Origin: Larix kaempferi
Lineage: Eukaryota; Streptophyta; Pinopsida; Pinales; Pinaceae
DNA: 64,000 bases
Reading direction: 5' to 3'
NCBI GenBank assembly: GCA_027924585.1
Contig: BSBM01000150.1
Span: 15,243,001 to 15,307,000, forward strand
The translations under genes and the position numbers were made by a program. Below are positions 36,076-46,356 of this stretch, piece by piece. Under the pieces are notes generated by a model. The model saw only the letters and a program-made list of their open reading frames with translations, was not told the origin of the DNA and did no database searches. How positions within the stretch are numbered: position 1 is the stretch's first letter; every line of letters starts with the position of its first letter.

Positions 36076-36654
36076 AATAAAAATAGAAATAAAAATATTT
36101 TAAATTTGAAAATATAAAAAAAATAATTAAAAAAATAAATAAATAAATCAAAATTAATCATATCAAACATGACAACCATTTAAGAAATAATGTTGTGAGA
36201 GCAATTTAAGAAATAATGACTTTTTAGATTGAACAAAAATATGTATATCTTTTCTATAATTTAATTAATATATAATTATCAATTATGTTTTTAAATTAAA
36301 TTATATAATTTATTAATAAATAAAAAGAAAAAAATCATATTTTAAATTTAAAGATTTTAAAAATCATATAAAAAAAATTTAAAAAAATCAAATATAATCA
36401 TAATAAACTTGTAAATCATTGAAAAAATAACTATTTTTAGGTTTGGAAAAATTATGTAGTATTTTCTTACCATTAATTCAACAACCCAATAAAATCTGGA
36501 CTTAAACTATGAAATCAACAACATGTTAATAATAAACAATGTTGTGTATAAATTAAAAACATTATTATCTTAAAAGAATATATATATCCATCATCACGAG
36601 GACTTAAACTATGAAATCAAATAAACAAAATAAGATTTATTATAAGATTAAACC

Positions 36655-36655
<1 letters not shown>

Positions 36656-36687
<32 letters not shown>
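36656..36687. repeat. (TA)n microsatellite
   Basis: An uninterrupted alternating TA tract, directly visible. Confidence 0.97.
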
Positions 36688-36690
<3 letters not shown>

Positions 36691-38444
36691 TCTTACCTTT
36701 TATCCCTGAAAATGATCTAATCTTATATATTAATTAATTAATTGCTATCATTTACTTGAATCTTGCCTTTTATCCTTGGAAATGATCTAACATTTCCAAG
36801 GTCTCCACTACCGTAGTCCCATAAAGATACAAACCCTAAATATTGACACGAATGAAACAAGTTCTATAATGCATGGATTGCATTGCTTGGTTGGGAATGT
36901 GTGAACTTACCAAAAACACATTTCAAAACGGAAGAAATTGTAGGCTCTATATATTTTGTCATGAACGTCATCACATAAATGGCCATTGAATTTTGGCTCA
37001 CGGCATTAAGTCTCACTGTTTTTTCAATCGAGGAGGAGACTTTCATTGTGTTTAGGCTTTGGAATTTTGTGAAGTTTACAACAATCGTAAATAATGTGTT
37101 GTTCTTCAAGTTAATTTGATTGAATCTAATGGCCTCACGGCTCCTCAAAATTGTAACCATCAATGAACCAATCCCAATCTCATACTGGTAATCCCCACGA
37201 TGTGAAAAAAGATTCCAAGCTTAAAGGTTTGAGGTATGCTACAAACCACTTAGATTAAAGTAGGTTAATTTATGCAACAATAAATAAAGAACCGTCAATC
37301 TCATTAGTTTTCATTTTAGTTAATCACCTAGTAGTCAAAAAGTACTACGAAGTTCATTAGTAAATAGTTGAAGTCATCCCAGAACTAGTGGGACTGTTCA
37401 TGGGGCTCATCATAAATCTGAACTACTGAAACATTCACAGCCTGCTCGTCCTCAAAATCCTGAAAAACCTACAAGGTTTCTTCATTTAAATACAACCATT
37501 TCTTGTGTGAAAAATCAACAATTTGATTGCACAATGCCTCAGTTGACAAGCCATGTAATTAAGAATACCTTTGGAGCATGAAACCTAAAAAAGAAAGAGG
37601 CATAGGAACAATACATGAGGGTTCAATAGTAGTAGTCTGCTGTGGAATTGGTGGGACTTCCTTACTATACTAAGAGGCTTTATAATCACTATTTCTTCAG
37701 AGGGTTGTTACCCTACAAAAATTATGTGACGGTGCCCAAACATTATATTGAAATAAATGTTTGTTTCACCAGTAAACTACAACTGCTCGTGTCAATCTGC
37801 TTGGGTTGGGTTGGATGGCCTGGAAAGCCCAGTAACAATCAATATGGAGGAGGCTTCCTAAATTCTCAATTCCAAACAATCAGTGCGGATGTTAAACCGA
37901 AATAAGCTTGGTCCAGCAAAAAAAGTAGATTTAAGTGACTTGATAGTTTCTAGTTTTGTTGCTTATGTTTTGATTATGGATAAAAAGAGGAGTAAACTAT
38001 ATAAAACAATACAGGAAATTTATGTGTTGGTTACAATGATTAATATAAGGCTTCTGCAAGTTGTTGAATATTGATACTAACATAACCATAAGAGATAGGG
38101 TGATTCCAATGTTGGGTGTGCGATGGACACTACCCAGCTGAAGAACAAAAACCACCAGCCTTAGCAGGATAGTCCCCAACAGAATTCCTAGATGGAAAAC
38201 CCGAAGAAATCCCACCAAAACTGTAGACAACCACCATGGCCAGAGGAGGGAACTTAACCTCATCCTGAACAGGAATCGAAGAAGCATCCCACTCCAACCC
38301 CATCGACAAGATAGAGGCATTAACACAACCAGAATGAGGACCTCCACACTTGCATATGAAAAAGAAAGACATGCAAGCACCTTTATCTCAGTAAAAGCAC
38401 CAATCTAAGAGCTTGCACCAGGAGGATACTCTAAGGCGGTCTAG
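36688..38444. other. TIR element interior with possible gene-fragment remnant
   Basis: No confident gene. Two minus-strand frames of moderate length (37163-36864, 99 codons, and 38380-37997 overlapping 38372-38130) have no recognised domain. A short minus-strand stretch at 37555-37390 reads like protein (CNQIVDFSHKKWLYLNEETL, a stop, then FQDFEDEQAVNV). It might be an exon captured from a host gene. Confidence 0.3.
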
Positions 38445-39763
38445 CACTACTACAGTGAGGGGGTATTGAAAACCCACATCCCACCAAAACAATACAAAAA
38501 CTTCCAATTCCACAACAAAGCATTGCATTTAAACTAAAACCAACCCATCTAATTTAAATTAAAACCAAGCCCCACCTTGGTTCAACCCATTCAATTTAAA
38601 TCGAAACTGAATCCACAAAAATGTGAATTGAAGCATACCCACATCAACAAAATTGATGAATTGAAAACAGAGCCGAAATTCTCATGGCCCATTTCATATA
38701 AATACAAAAAACCTAGCTTTTGTGCGAGGAATATCTGAAAACTTGAGGAACTACCTCTTCATTTCAGGAGAAACCGAGACAAACGCCACAAGCCCTCTCC
38801 CCTTTTCCGCTTTCATAGTACATTTTGTCAACGTCACCTCTGTCCTTGCGGCCATGGAGTGCGGTCGGATGCTTGGATTTGGAAGCCGCATCTTACATCT
38901 TACTTGCTCTGTTATCCATCGCCACTGGATGATTTCCTCAAACACGGCAATGTTAAAACTACAGTGATCAGATTCATGTACAAATGGGAGACTAAAACCT
39001 AAATATTGCATGTCAAACGAATAAAATTGAGCATTAACAGGAAAATGAAGTTAAACTGACCTCTAGATTGTTAGATTTGTTTTGTTCCCAAATCTTTTTG
39101 ATGGATTTTGTGCGGGGAATCTCAAAGATGCCTCTGAACCTCTTCATTTAAACAGAAATGGGACAGACCCATATGCCTTGTCCCCTTTGCCACTTTCATA
39201 ATACATTTTCCCACCGTCTATTTTCTACAGCCATGGCAATGCTGCTGGTCGGTTGCTGAGGTTTGGAAGCTTCCATTTATAGCCTTCTTTCTCTATAATA
39301 GTTGGCCATAGTTAGTTTTTTTGGAGATCTCAAACCCCACAATGCTATCACAAGAACACAACACAAAATATAACACCATCGACTCTTTTCCTGCGGAGGC
39401 CATGTGATCGGTGTGGCTTGGTTGCTGAGTTCTGAAAACTTCCATTGCCAACTTGTTTTCTCTATAAGGGATGGCCATTATTAGTTTTCCCCACCTCAAA
39501 CCCCACAATGTTGGCTGGCGATCAACACAAAACTGCAATCAAAGAGAAATATTTTCCCTTTTTCACTCAATGAAAACCATATAGGCGTGCAAACCCTCTT
39601 TCGTCTCCCAATGAAAACCATAGACGCGCGAAAACCCTCTTTTGTCTCCCTCAAGACGAAAAGTCAAAAAGTGTAAAAAAAATAAAAATAGAAAGGTGAT
39701 TAACAACGGAATATGGTTTTTGTCTTAAAAAAACGTCTTAAAATACCTCAATGTGTAGTAGTG
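38445..39763. mobile_element. Non-autonomous CACTA-type transposon
   Basis: Begins CACTACTACAGTGAGG. Its right end, reverse complemented, is CACTACTACACATTGAGG. The two termini stay alignable with gaps for about 30 bp. CACTA termini define the EnSpm/CACTA superfamily. Its expected 3-bp target duplication is not evident (TAG on the left, CAA on the right). No transposase is visible. The interior consists largely of degenerate repeats: 38728-38960 resembles 39115-39290, and the block with GGTTGCTGAG recurs at about 39245 and 39415. Confidence 0.7.
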
Positions 39764-40464
39764 CAACGTGGATATAGTTATGGTAAGGTCGTATTATACA
39801 CCCATGTAACATTAAGTTAAGGGTTGGTTAGAACTTCACTGAGGTCGCATAAGTATCACCGAGGTTACATAAGTGCACACAACACATAATAGAATATCTC
39901 CAAAGTTCACATAGTATCGTAGGATCATATAGTATTATATGTTTACAAATTATCGATCAAGTTTGTATAATATCTCATTTTGCATAGCATCATATGTTTG
40001 CATAGTTCACTAGGGTGGCATATTATCACATGGGGCCACACTATTGCACATAACACACAACATATAATATGTTATGTATATAGTTTGTAATTGTTTGATA
40101 ATGTCCCAAACACCATATAAATAGATAATATAAATAATCAAAGAAGATTGTTTATACATACATGCCATTGTATAGTGAAATAGAAGACTTGTTAATAAAT
40201 CAAATTATCATGACCATGGTAGAAGTATAGATCCTAGTCAAGTTAGCAAGACAGTTATACATAGGATTTCCACAAATTGCCACGGAGGAGGAAGGTAGAT
40301 AATTACATACAGTTCAACATGAATGGAAACCAAAAATAATTCTAGGTACAACACTATGAAACGATCATTACAAATCTTCTTTGAAAAACTGTTGAATACT
40401 TGTCGCAACTTTAAACTCTTACCTGTAAACTATCACAAATATGAAATCACATGCTTTAGCACGA
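39764..40464. other. Spacer between CACTA element and LTR relic
   Basis: No gene recognised. It may belong to the LTR relic to the right, whose left boundary I could not place. Confidence 0.3.
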
Positions 40465-40760
40465 ATGCTAAGTAAGCCTCGAGGTGTCCGTAGGACCCCT
40501 TCATCAATCAATAAAAGTATATTAGTCAAAGATAACTGATTCATAAATCGTAACATCAATAATAGAAGTTGCAGTAGTATTAATAACATCAAGACATAAA
40601 CATAATTCTGTTAGTTGCAATTTCTTATACGATAAACCAACATGGTATTTATTACAGCAGGATCACCTTTTATGTTTTGTTCTATTCCGCACATATTAAA
40701 TAAGCATTAATTGTCACGTAGAAAAATTTTAAATTTTTGTGATTTTTCCGGGATGTTACA
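40465..40760 (+). repeat. Gypsy LTR relic of the element 1/2 family
   Basis: GCTAAGTAAGCCTCGAGG and GTAGGACCCCTTCATCA match the last 350 bp of the element 1 LTR read in element orientation. It ends in the family terminus CGGGATGTTACA. It is a third, diverged member of the family, lying inside the TIR element. Confidence 0.65.
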
Positions 40761-41204
40761 CATTTAACTACATCTCTTAACTTAAAGATGAAAAACAATA
40801 TAAAATCAATTCAAACCAAGCATAAATAAGCTATTAAACGAGGATTGCTCAAGGACAATAATCCAAAGAGAATTCCATCAATATTATCATTGGTACACTA
40901 TTATCAAATTTAAGCAAAACTTAGGATCATAAGCAATATCAAATAAAAATGGAAGGTCCTTAAGTTTTAGGTGGGTATGAATCGATCTTGTGATTTGGAC
41001 GTATGAATCCATCCCATGATTTGGAGGTTATTCCTCAACACTCCCAAATAAAATAACCCCCAATATTTATATTACTATGTCAAATTAAAAATCCCCCTTG
41101 ACCCCTTAATACGGGGCAATATATTTTTGATGTTTTTAAGAGTATTCAACCCCCCAATATGAATGGACGTGATATGATATTGCCTCACTAGTGAACCCCC
41201 CATG
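40761..41204. other. TIR element right subterminal region
   Basis: Noncoding, with runs of C (CCCCC) and two partial repeats around GATTTGGA (about 40995 and 41020). It leads into the right terminal inverted repeat. Confidence 0.5.
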
Positions 41205-41524
41205 CTCCACGGTACCTCGTAGGACGCCCTTGGACATTAAGAAAACAAACTGTTAGTGTCTTGTCAAAAAGAAACCTGTTTGCGTCATGTTTCCAACTTT
41301 TCAGTTAACTTGAGCAATTATTGTCATAAGCATGTTTTTCATAAGTATGATGTGTCACTATCATTTAAAATGTTTTTGACTCCGTAATTAAGTTATGTTT
41401 AGTATTAATGACTTCTTTAATCATTGTCGTCTTATCAAGCATTTATTGTTTCCGCAACTGTAATTATTACATTTAATGTTGTTTTTAAAAGTTTTAAATT
41501 TTTATGAAAATTTGGGTTGTTACG
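41205..41524 (+). repeat. Element 2 5' LTR, last part (with right TSD copy)
   Basis: Begins with the second CTCCACGG (41205-41212), continues GTACCTCGTAGGA as at 55275, and ends GGGTTGTTACG. The other LTR ends CGGGATGTTACA, so this terminus carries several changes including the final A to G. Confidence 0.85.
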
Positions 41525-41526
41525 TG

Positions 41527-41538
41527 TGGTATCAAATC
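41527..41538 (+). other. Element 2 primer binding site, mutated
   Basis: TGGTATCAAATC occupies the position of TGGTATCAGAGC, two bases after the LTR end. Two or three mismatches would weaken priming. Confidence 0.8.
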
Positions 41539-41666
41539 TCATGTTCAAACTCTAGGCCTGAAAAAGGTCCAAGGACACGCAATAGAAAATTTTATTACAA
41601 CAGAAAATCTTATTAATTAAAATTTAAAACTATTGTGTTATACATAAATTATTTTAAGTTATAGGT

Positions 41667-42227
41667 ATGGAGAACTCAGCTGAACATTTAGAAGACAGAT
41701 TTCAACCAAACAACCATAGCACGGGACAACACTATGCAGAAGAAGGCCATGGTGAATTGAATGACAATTCGTCAGAATTGTTATGTGCGTTTCAAGAATT
41801 AAAGGCAGAAATTAGATCTATGAAACAAGACAATGAAAGAATTTTGAAGGCACAAGAAGAGTTAAACAAAGTGTTGTTTGAACAGTGCCCAATTGATGAG
41901 CAGGAGAGAGAAAATGAAGATATTTCCAAGGTTGAGGATCTACCTCATGGTAACAAAAGTAAGAAAATGAAAACTGATGATGTAAACAGCAGTTCAACAT
42001 CATCGGGAGATGCTATTGAAGTACGTAAAAAGAAACGTAATTATTCAAGTGATAGTAAAGGAGATTACAAACCCAGAAAGAAAAGCCATAAAGAGTATGA
42101 ACAGATTTCTGGGGAGTTCAAAAATATTAGACCTCCAACTTTCAATGGAGAAATTGAGAAGGGCGAGACAGCTGAAGCATGGTTGTCCGGCATGAAGAAA
42201 TATTTTCAGATTTATGACTATTCATAA
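41667..42227 (+). CDS. gag: Element 2 gag N-terminal module, ends at shared TAA
   Basis: 186 codons from ATG 41667 to TAA 42225-42227. The first 80 residues include a coiled-coil-like helix (LLCAFQELKAEIRSMKQD), then an acidic stretch, a Ser/Thr-rich linker and a basic Lys/Arg cluster (RKKKRNYSSDSKGDYKPRKK). The end (GEFKNIRPPTFNGE, GMKKYFQIYDYS) is the start of the conserved plant gypsy gag domain. The TAA therefore cuts the protein within gag, just before the core helix. The same frame continues for another 542 codons. Element 1 has TAA at exactly this codon. Either a family-wide defect or a programmed stop, with readthrough or reinitiation at ATG 42243, would explain it. Confidence 0.82.
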   Translation: MENSAEHLEDRFQPNNHSTGQHYAEEGHGELNDNSSELLCAFQELKAEIRSMKQDNERILKAQEELNKVLFEQCPIDEQERENEDISKVEDLPHGNKSKKMKTDDVNSSSTSSGDAIEVRKKKRNYSSDSKGDYKPRKKSHKEYEQISGEFKNIRPPTFNGEIEKGETAEAWLSGMKKYFQIYDYS

Positions 42228-43859
42228 TCCTTGAAAGCGAAAATGGCTATATATAACTTGACCGGAAAAGCGGACATTTGGTGGCAGGACATCAAAAGAG
42301 TAAAGGGCATCATGGATAAGGATGTAATCTGGAGTACTTTTAAACGATACTTCAAGAAGAATTTTTTATCTGAACAGTATTATGAAGAAAAATCCAAAGA
42401 ATTCTACGATCTAAAGTTGGGAAGTATGAACATGAAGGAAATGAACAGTAAATTTCTGAACTTATTGAGATATGTGCCATATCTCGTGGAAGAAAAACCG
42501 AAGGTTCAAGGATACTTGAGATGTCTACCTTTCAATATTAAGGACAGAATCGAGTATGACAATCCAAAGACCTTGGAAGAGGCTATGAGGAAGGCAGTGT
42601 TCTGTTATGACACTAATCGAAAAAGAGAAGGAATGTCAAACTGGAAAAGTCATAAACCCAGCAATTTTGAGCTGAAAAAGAAAAATTTCAGGTTCAGTGG
42701 GAATTCCGGTTTCCAAAAGAAAAAATTTCAAAATCGGAATTTTCAAGGAAATAATTTCATAAACAGTCAACAGCAGAATTCTACAGCACCCAGAAATGCT
42801 CCCAATAATACCAGGACCAATGAACAAAAGGCACCTATCAAATGTTTTGAGTGTCAAGGTCCTCACTATGCATTAGAATGTCCCAAGAGGAAGCAGACAG
42901 CTAACAACATTCACTATATTCAGACTGAACCTACTGTTGGAGATGTGGCGAGGGAGATGCCCAGAATCAATGCAGCACTCGACGACAGGCAAGAAGATCA
43001 TCAAATCTCTATGGTAGAGATTGAAGGTATGCTAAAAAATCATCCCGTTACTGTTTTAATTGACCCAAGTGCTAGCTTAAGTTATATATCACTAGATATT
43101 GTGGAAAGTCTTAAATTAAAAACAAAAAAGTTCAGTAAATCTTGGTTAGTTAGACTGGCAACAGGAACAAAGAGGAAAGTATTAGATTTTATTGAAAGTT
43201 GTGCTTTATCCATGAACCAGTTAAAGATACAAATCAATTTGAATATTTTACCTTTAGGATCCTATGATATTATAATCGAAATGGACTGGTTAGAAGCCCA
43301 TCATGTCATTCTGAACTGTTATGAAAAAAATTTTACATGTTTAAATGATGAAGGAAAAACTGTAGAAGTAAAAGGTATTCCAATAAAGGTAACCCTCGGA
43401 CAGATTTCAACATTACAAGTTAAGAAGGCAGTTAGGAAAGAATGCCAGTTGTTTGCAGTAAATGTAGTAAATGATGAGTTTATTTGTAAAGAGGACAAAC
43501 TAAAATTAGAAGACATACCTGTCCTAAGGGATTTCAAGGATGTTTTTCCTGAGGAGATTCCAGGATTACCTCCTAAAAGAGATTTAGATTTTACCATCAA
43601 GTTAATACCAGGAGCAGTACCAAACTCTAAAGCTCCATATAGGATGAATATACTGGAATTAAACGAATTGAAATCACAGTTGAAGGAACTGATTGATAAG
43701 AATTACATAAGACCCAGCGTGTCTCCTTGGGGAGCACCTGTTATATTTGTTAAGAAGAAAGATGGAACCCTAAGACTGTGCATAGATTATCGCCAGCTTA
43801 ATAAGATGACAATCAAGAATCAATATTCGTTGCCTCGCATAGACGATCTATTTGATTAG
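42228..43859 (+). CDS. gag-pol: Element 2 gag core, zinc knuckle, protease and RT N-terminus
   Basis: In frame with the preceding module. The first ATG after the stop is 42243. Residues here are counted from TTG 42231. 5-130: gag core with [15 protein letters not shown]. 150-205: basic Asn/Gln linker. 205-217: zinc knuckle [15 protein letters not shown]2CX3HX4C. 276-287: protease active site as [11 protein letters not shown], lacking the usual Ser/Thr-Gly after Asp. 343-356: [14 protein letters not shown]. 460-542: RT fingers with [15 protein letters not shown] and LCIDYRQLN. The frame ends at TAG 43857-43859, where element 1 has a Gln codon, so this stop is a private CAG-to-TAG change. The products would build the particle, process the polyprotein and begin RT. 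Confidence 0.85.
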   Translation, partial: SLKAKMAIYNLTGKADIWWQDIKRVKGIMDKDVIWSTFKRYFKKNFLSEQYYEEKSKEFYDLKLGSMNMKEMNSKFLNLLRYVPYLVEEKPKVQGYLRCLPFNIKDRIEYDNPKTLEEAMRKAVFCYDTNRKREGMSNWKSHKPSNFELKKKNFRFSGNSGFQKKKFQNRNFQGNNFINSQQQNSTAPRNAPNNTRTNEQKAPIKCFECQGPHYALECPKRKQTANNIHYIQTEPTVGDVAREMPRINAALDDRQEDHQISMVEIEGMLKNHPVTVLIDPSASLSYISLDIVESLKLKTKKFSKSWLVRLATGTKRKVLDFIESCALSMNQLKIQINLNILPLGSYDIIIEMDWLEAHHVILNCYEKNFTCLNDEGKTVEVKGIPIKVTLGQISTLQVKKAVRKECQLFAVNVVNDEFICKEDKLKLEDIPVLRDFKDVFPEEIPGLPPKRDLDFTIKLIPGAVPNSKAPYRMNILELNELKSQLKELIDKNYIRPSVSPWGAPVIFVKKKDGTLRLCIDYRQLNKMTIKNQYSLPRIDDLFD

Positions 43860-46355
43860 CTACGTGGAGCAACGATATTTTCAAAGATTGATCTAAGGTC
43901 AGGATATCATCAAGTGCGGGTTAAGGATGAAGATATTTTCAAGACAGCTTTCAGAACTCGATATGGACATTACGAGTTCGTAGTCATGCCATTTGGCTTG
44001 ACTAATGCCCTAGTTGTATTTATGTGTTTGATGAATAATATTCTGCACAAATACTTAGATAAGTTTGTTGTTGTGTTTATAGATGACAGTTTAGTGTATT
44101 CTAAAAGCAAAGAAGAGCGTGATGAACATCTACGGATTATCTTACAAGTTATGAAAGATCATCAACTATACACTAAGTTTAGTAAGTGTGACTTCCACAA
44201 GGACAAAATTCAGTATTTAGGACATATAATTTCTAAAGAAGGAATCTCAGTTGACCCCGACAAGATAAAATCCATTAAAGATTGGCCGGTTCCTAAGGAT
44301 GTGTCGGACGTAAGATCATTTATGGGTATTACTGGATATTACAGAAAATTTATAGAGGGTTTTTCGAAGATTGCGAACCCCATAACCTCATTGCAGAAGA
44401 AAGGGAAGCAATTTTTGTGGGATCAGAAATGTACAGACAGTTTTAAGAAGTTAAAGGAATTTTTTACTACATCACCTATTCTGAGAATATCGGATCCTAA
44501 TAAGGATTTTATAGTTTACATAGATGCTTGTAATGACGGACTCAGTGGAGTCCTAACACAAGAAGGGCATGCCGTGGCATACGAATCTAGAAAGCTGAAA
44601 ATACATGAGAAGAATTACTCTACTTATGATTTAGAGTTATTAGCAGTAATTCATGCTTTAATAATGTGGCGTCGCCACCTTATTGGCAGAAAATTTACCT
44701 TATTGACAGACAACATGGGTCTGAAATATTTATTACATCAGACAAATCTGAACGCTAGACAAGCTAGATGGCTAACTTTCTTAAGTGAGTATGATTTCAA
44801 AATTCAGCATATTAAAGGGAAAGAGAACAAGGTTGCAGATGCATTGAGTCGTAAAGCAAACCTGAATTTTATATCAACCATCAGTACTTACTCAACAGAT
44901 TTAGAAAATCAGATCCTTGAAAGGAGTGAAACAGATGAAGAATACAGAAAATTAAAGGGAAAGACAGCAAATAACAGTTCTAAAAATTCTATGGCAGATT
45001 ACAGAATGAAGAAAAATGGACTATTGCTATACAAAAACAGATTGTATGTACCTAACATACCAGAGGTAAAAATTCTAACTTTAAATGAGATGCACAAAAG
45101 CCATTACTCTGGCCATCCAGGTTATCAGAAGACCATTACTATGCTAAGGAAAGAATACTATTGGCCCAAAATGAAAGATGAAGTAGCAGAGTACATAGCT
45201 AAATGTTTGGATTGTCAAAAAGTGAAAGTTGAACACCAACATCCCACCGGATTGTTGCAACCATTACCTATACCGAGTTGGAAATGGGGAGTGATAAGCA
45301 TAGACTTTATTACTGGACTACCCAAAAATCAAAAACAAAATGACTCTATCATGGTGGTAGTAGACAAACAGAGCAAAGAAGCACACTTTATACCTGTGAA
45401 GACTACTCATAAGGCTCCAGACATTGCAGAAATCTTCATGAAACATATTTTTCGACTACATGGTATACCGAAAGTTATAATTTCAGATCGTGACTCTAAA
45501 TTTACTGGAAACTTTTGGAGGTCTTTGTTTAAAGGGTTGAATACAACCTTAAATTTCAGCACAGCATTTCATCCACAAACAGATGGACAAACAGAAAGGG
45601 TGAATCAAGTTTTGGAAGACTTAATGAGAATGTATGTTAAGGATCAGCCTGGTAAGTGGGAAGACTACTTGCATTTAGCAGAATTTGCATATAATAACCA
45701 TTATCATGCATCATCCAAACTTAGCCCATTTGAAATTCTTTATGGTAGGAAATTTGATACACCTGTTTCTTGGAATGACCTAGTAAATAGAGTTGTTTTA
45801 GGACCTGAATTGTTGCAGGAGTTAGAACTAATTGTGAAACAAATACAAGGAAATTTAAAAGCTTCCCAAGATAGGCAAAAGAGTCAAGCAGATCTAAAAA
45901 GGACTCATAAAGAGTTCCAGGCTGGTGAACATGTGTTCCTCAAGGTAAGACCGAAAAAGAGTTCGTTGAAATTGGGAAGCTATGCCAAGTTGGCACCCAG
46001 GTATTGTGGTCCTTTCAAAATATTGTCCAAGGTTGGACCAGTGGCATACCAACTGGCTTTTCCACCAAATTTAAAAATACATAATGTTTTTCATATATCA
46101 TTTTTAAAGAAGTATGTACACGATGCTACTCATGTTGTAAACTGGAATGATGTACAGGTGGGACAAGACAGCGATTTTCAGGTGGAACCGGACTGTATCC
46201 TCGAAAGGAGGGAAACTCTGCTCCGGAATCGCACCATTGGGCAAGTGAAGGTACAATGGAAGCACCTTAGCCCGGAAGAGGCAACCTGGGAGTTGGAGAG
46301 TAGTATGCAGGAAGCATACCCAACTCTGTTTCAGGAACACTCAGAGAGTGATTAA
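43860..46355 (+). CDS. pol: Element 2 RT palm to integrase and chromodomain
   Basis: Same frame, 831 codons. Residues are counted from 43914. [10 protein letters not shown] at 25-32 and catalytic FIDD at 55-58 (44076-44087). RNase H: acidic residues in YIDACND (204), YDLELL (239-241), LTDN (266) and VADALSR (309). Integrase zinc finger: H397, H401, C431, C434. Integrase core: D464 in [10 protein letters not shown]525 in ISDRDSKF and E561 in TERVNQ, with 35 residues between the last two (DD35E). GPF motif at 699-701, [12 protein letters not shown] at 723-734, and a chromodomain at about 757-800 with ILERRE and WELESS. Nothing in this segment looks broken. It could be translated only past the upstream stops. 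Translation ends at TAA 46353-46355, four bases from LTR sequence. Confidence 0.92.
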   Translation, partial: LRGATIFSKIDLRSGYHQVRVKDEDIFKTAFRTRYGHYEFVVMPFGLTNALVVFMCLMNNILHKYLDKFVVVFIDDSLVYSKSKEERDEHLRIILQVMKDHQLYTKFSKCDFHKDKIQYLGHIISKEGISVDPDKIKSIKDWPVPKDVSDVRSFMGITGYYRKFIEGFSKIANPITSLQKKGKQFLWDQKCTDSFKKLKEFFTTSPILRISDPNKDFIVYIDACNDGLSGVLTQEGHAVAYESRKLKIHEKNYSTYDLELLAVIHALIMWRRHLIGRKFTLLTDNMGLKYLLHQTNLNARQARWLTFLSEYDFKIQHIKGKENKVADALSRKANLNFISTISTYSTDLENQILERSETDEEYRKLKGKTANNSSKNSMADYRMKKNGLLLYKNRLYVPNIPEVKILTLNEMHKSHYSGHPGYQKTITMLRKEYYWPKMKDEVAEYIAKCLDCQKVKVEHQHPTGLLQPLPIPSWKWGVISIDFITGLPKNQKQNDSIMVVVDKQSKEAHFIPVKTTHKAPDIAEIFMKHIFRLHGIPKVIISDRDSKFTGNFWRSLFKGLNTTLNFSTAFHPQTDGQTERVNQVLEDLMRMYVKDQPGKWEDYLHLAEFAYNNHYHASSKLSPFEILYGRKFDTPVSWNDLVNRVVLGPELLQELELIVKQIQGNLKASQDRQKSQADLKRTHKEFQAGEHVFLKVRPKKSSLKLGSYAKLAPRYCGPFKILSKVGPVAYQLAFPPNLKIHNVFHISFLKKYVHDATHVVNWNDVQVGQDSDFQVEPDCILERRETLLRNRTIGQVKVQWKHLSPEEATWELESSMQEAYPTLFQEHSESD

Positions 46356-46356
46356 C

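Larger units (their letters stand above)
33069..41204. mobile_element. 8.1-kb TIR DNA transposon, hAT-like by TSD, non-autonomous
   Basis: The left end is CACGGGGGGTTCACTCAGTG. The right end, reverse complemented, is CATGGGGGGTTCACTAGTG. With the perfect 8-bp duplication this is a class II insertion. An 8-bp duplication and CA-start termini suit the hAT superfamily, although some other superfamilies make 8-9 bp. No transposase frame is visible on either strand. The interior holds a CACTA-type element (38445-39763), a gypsy LTR relic ending at 40760, minisatellites and much AT-rich DNA. Each terminus also contains a short dyad (TTCACTCAGTGAA and TCACTAGTGA). Confidence 0.8.

Noticed and set aside
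37642-37905. 87-codon plus frame as a gene
   Set aside because: It has no recognisable motif and overlaps weak coding-like segments on the other strand, so it was not supportable as a gene.
41818-42866. Minus-strand frames inside element 2 gag
   Set aside because: They are shadows of the well-supported plus-strand gag frame.
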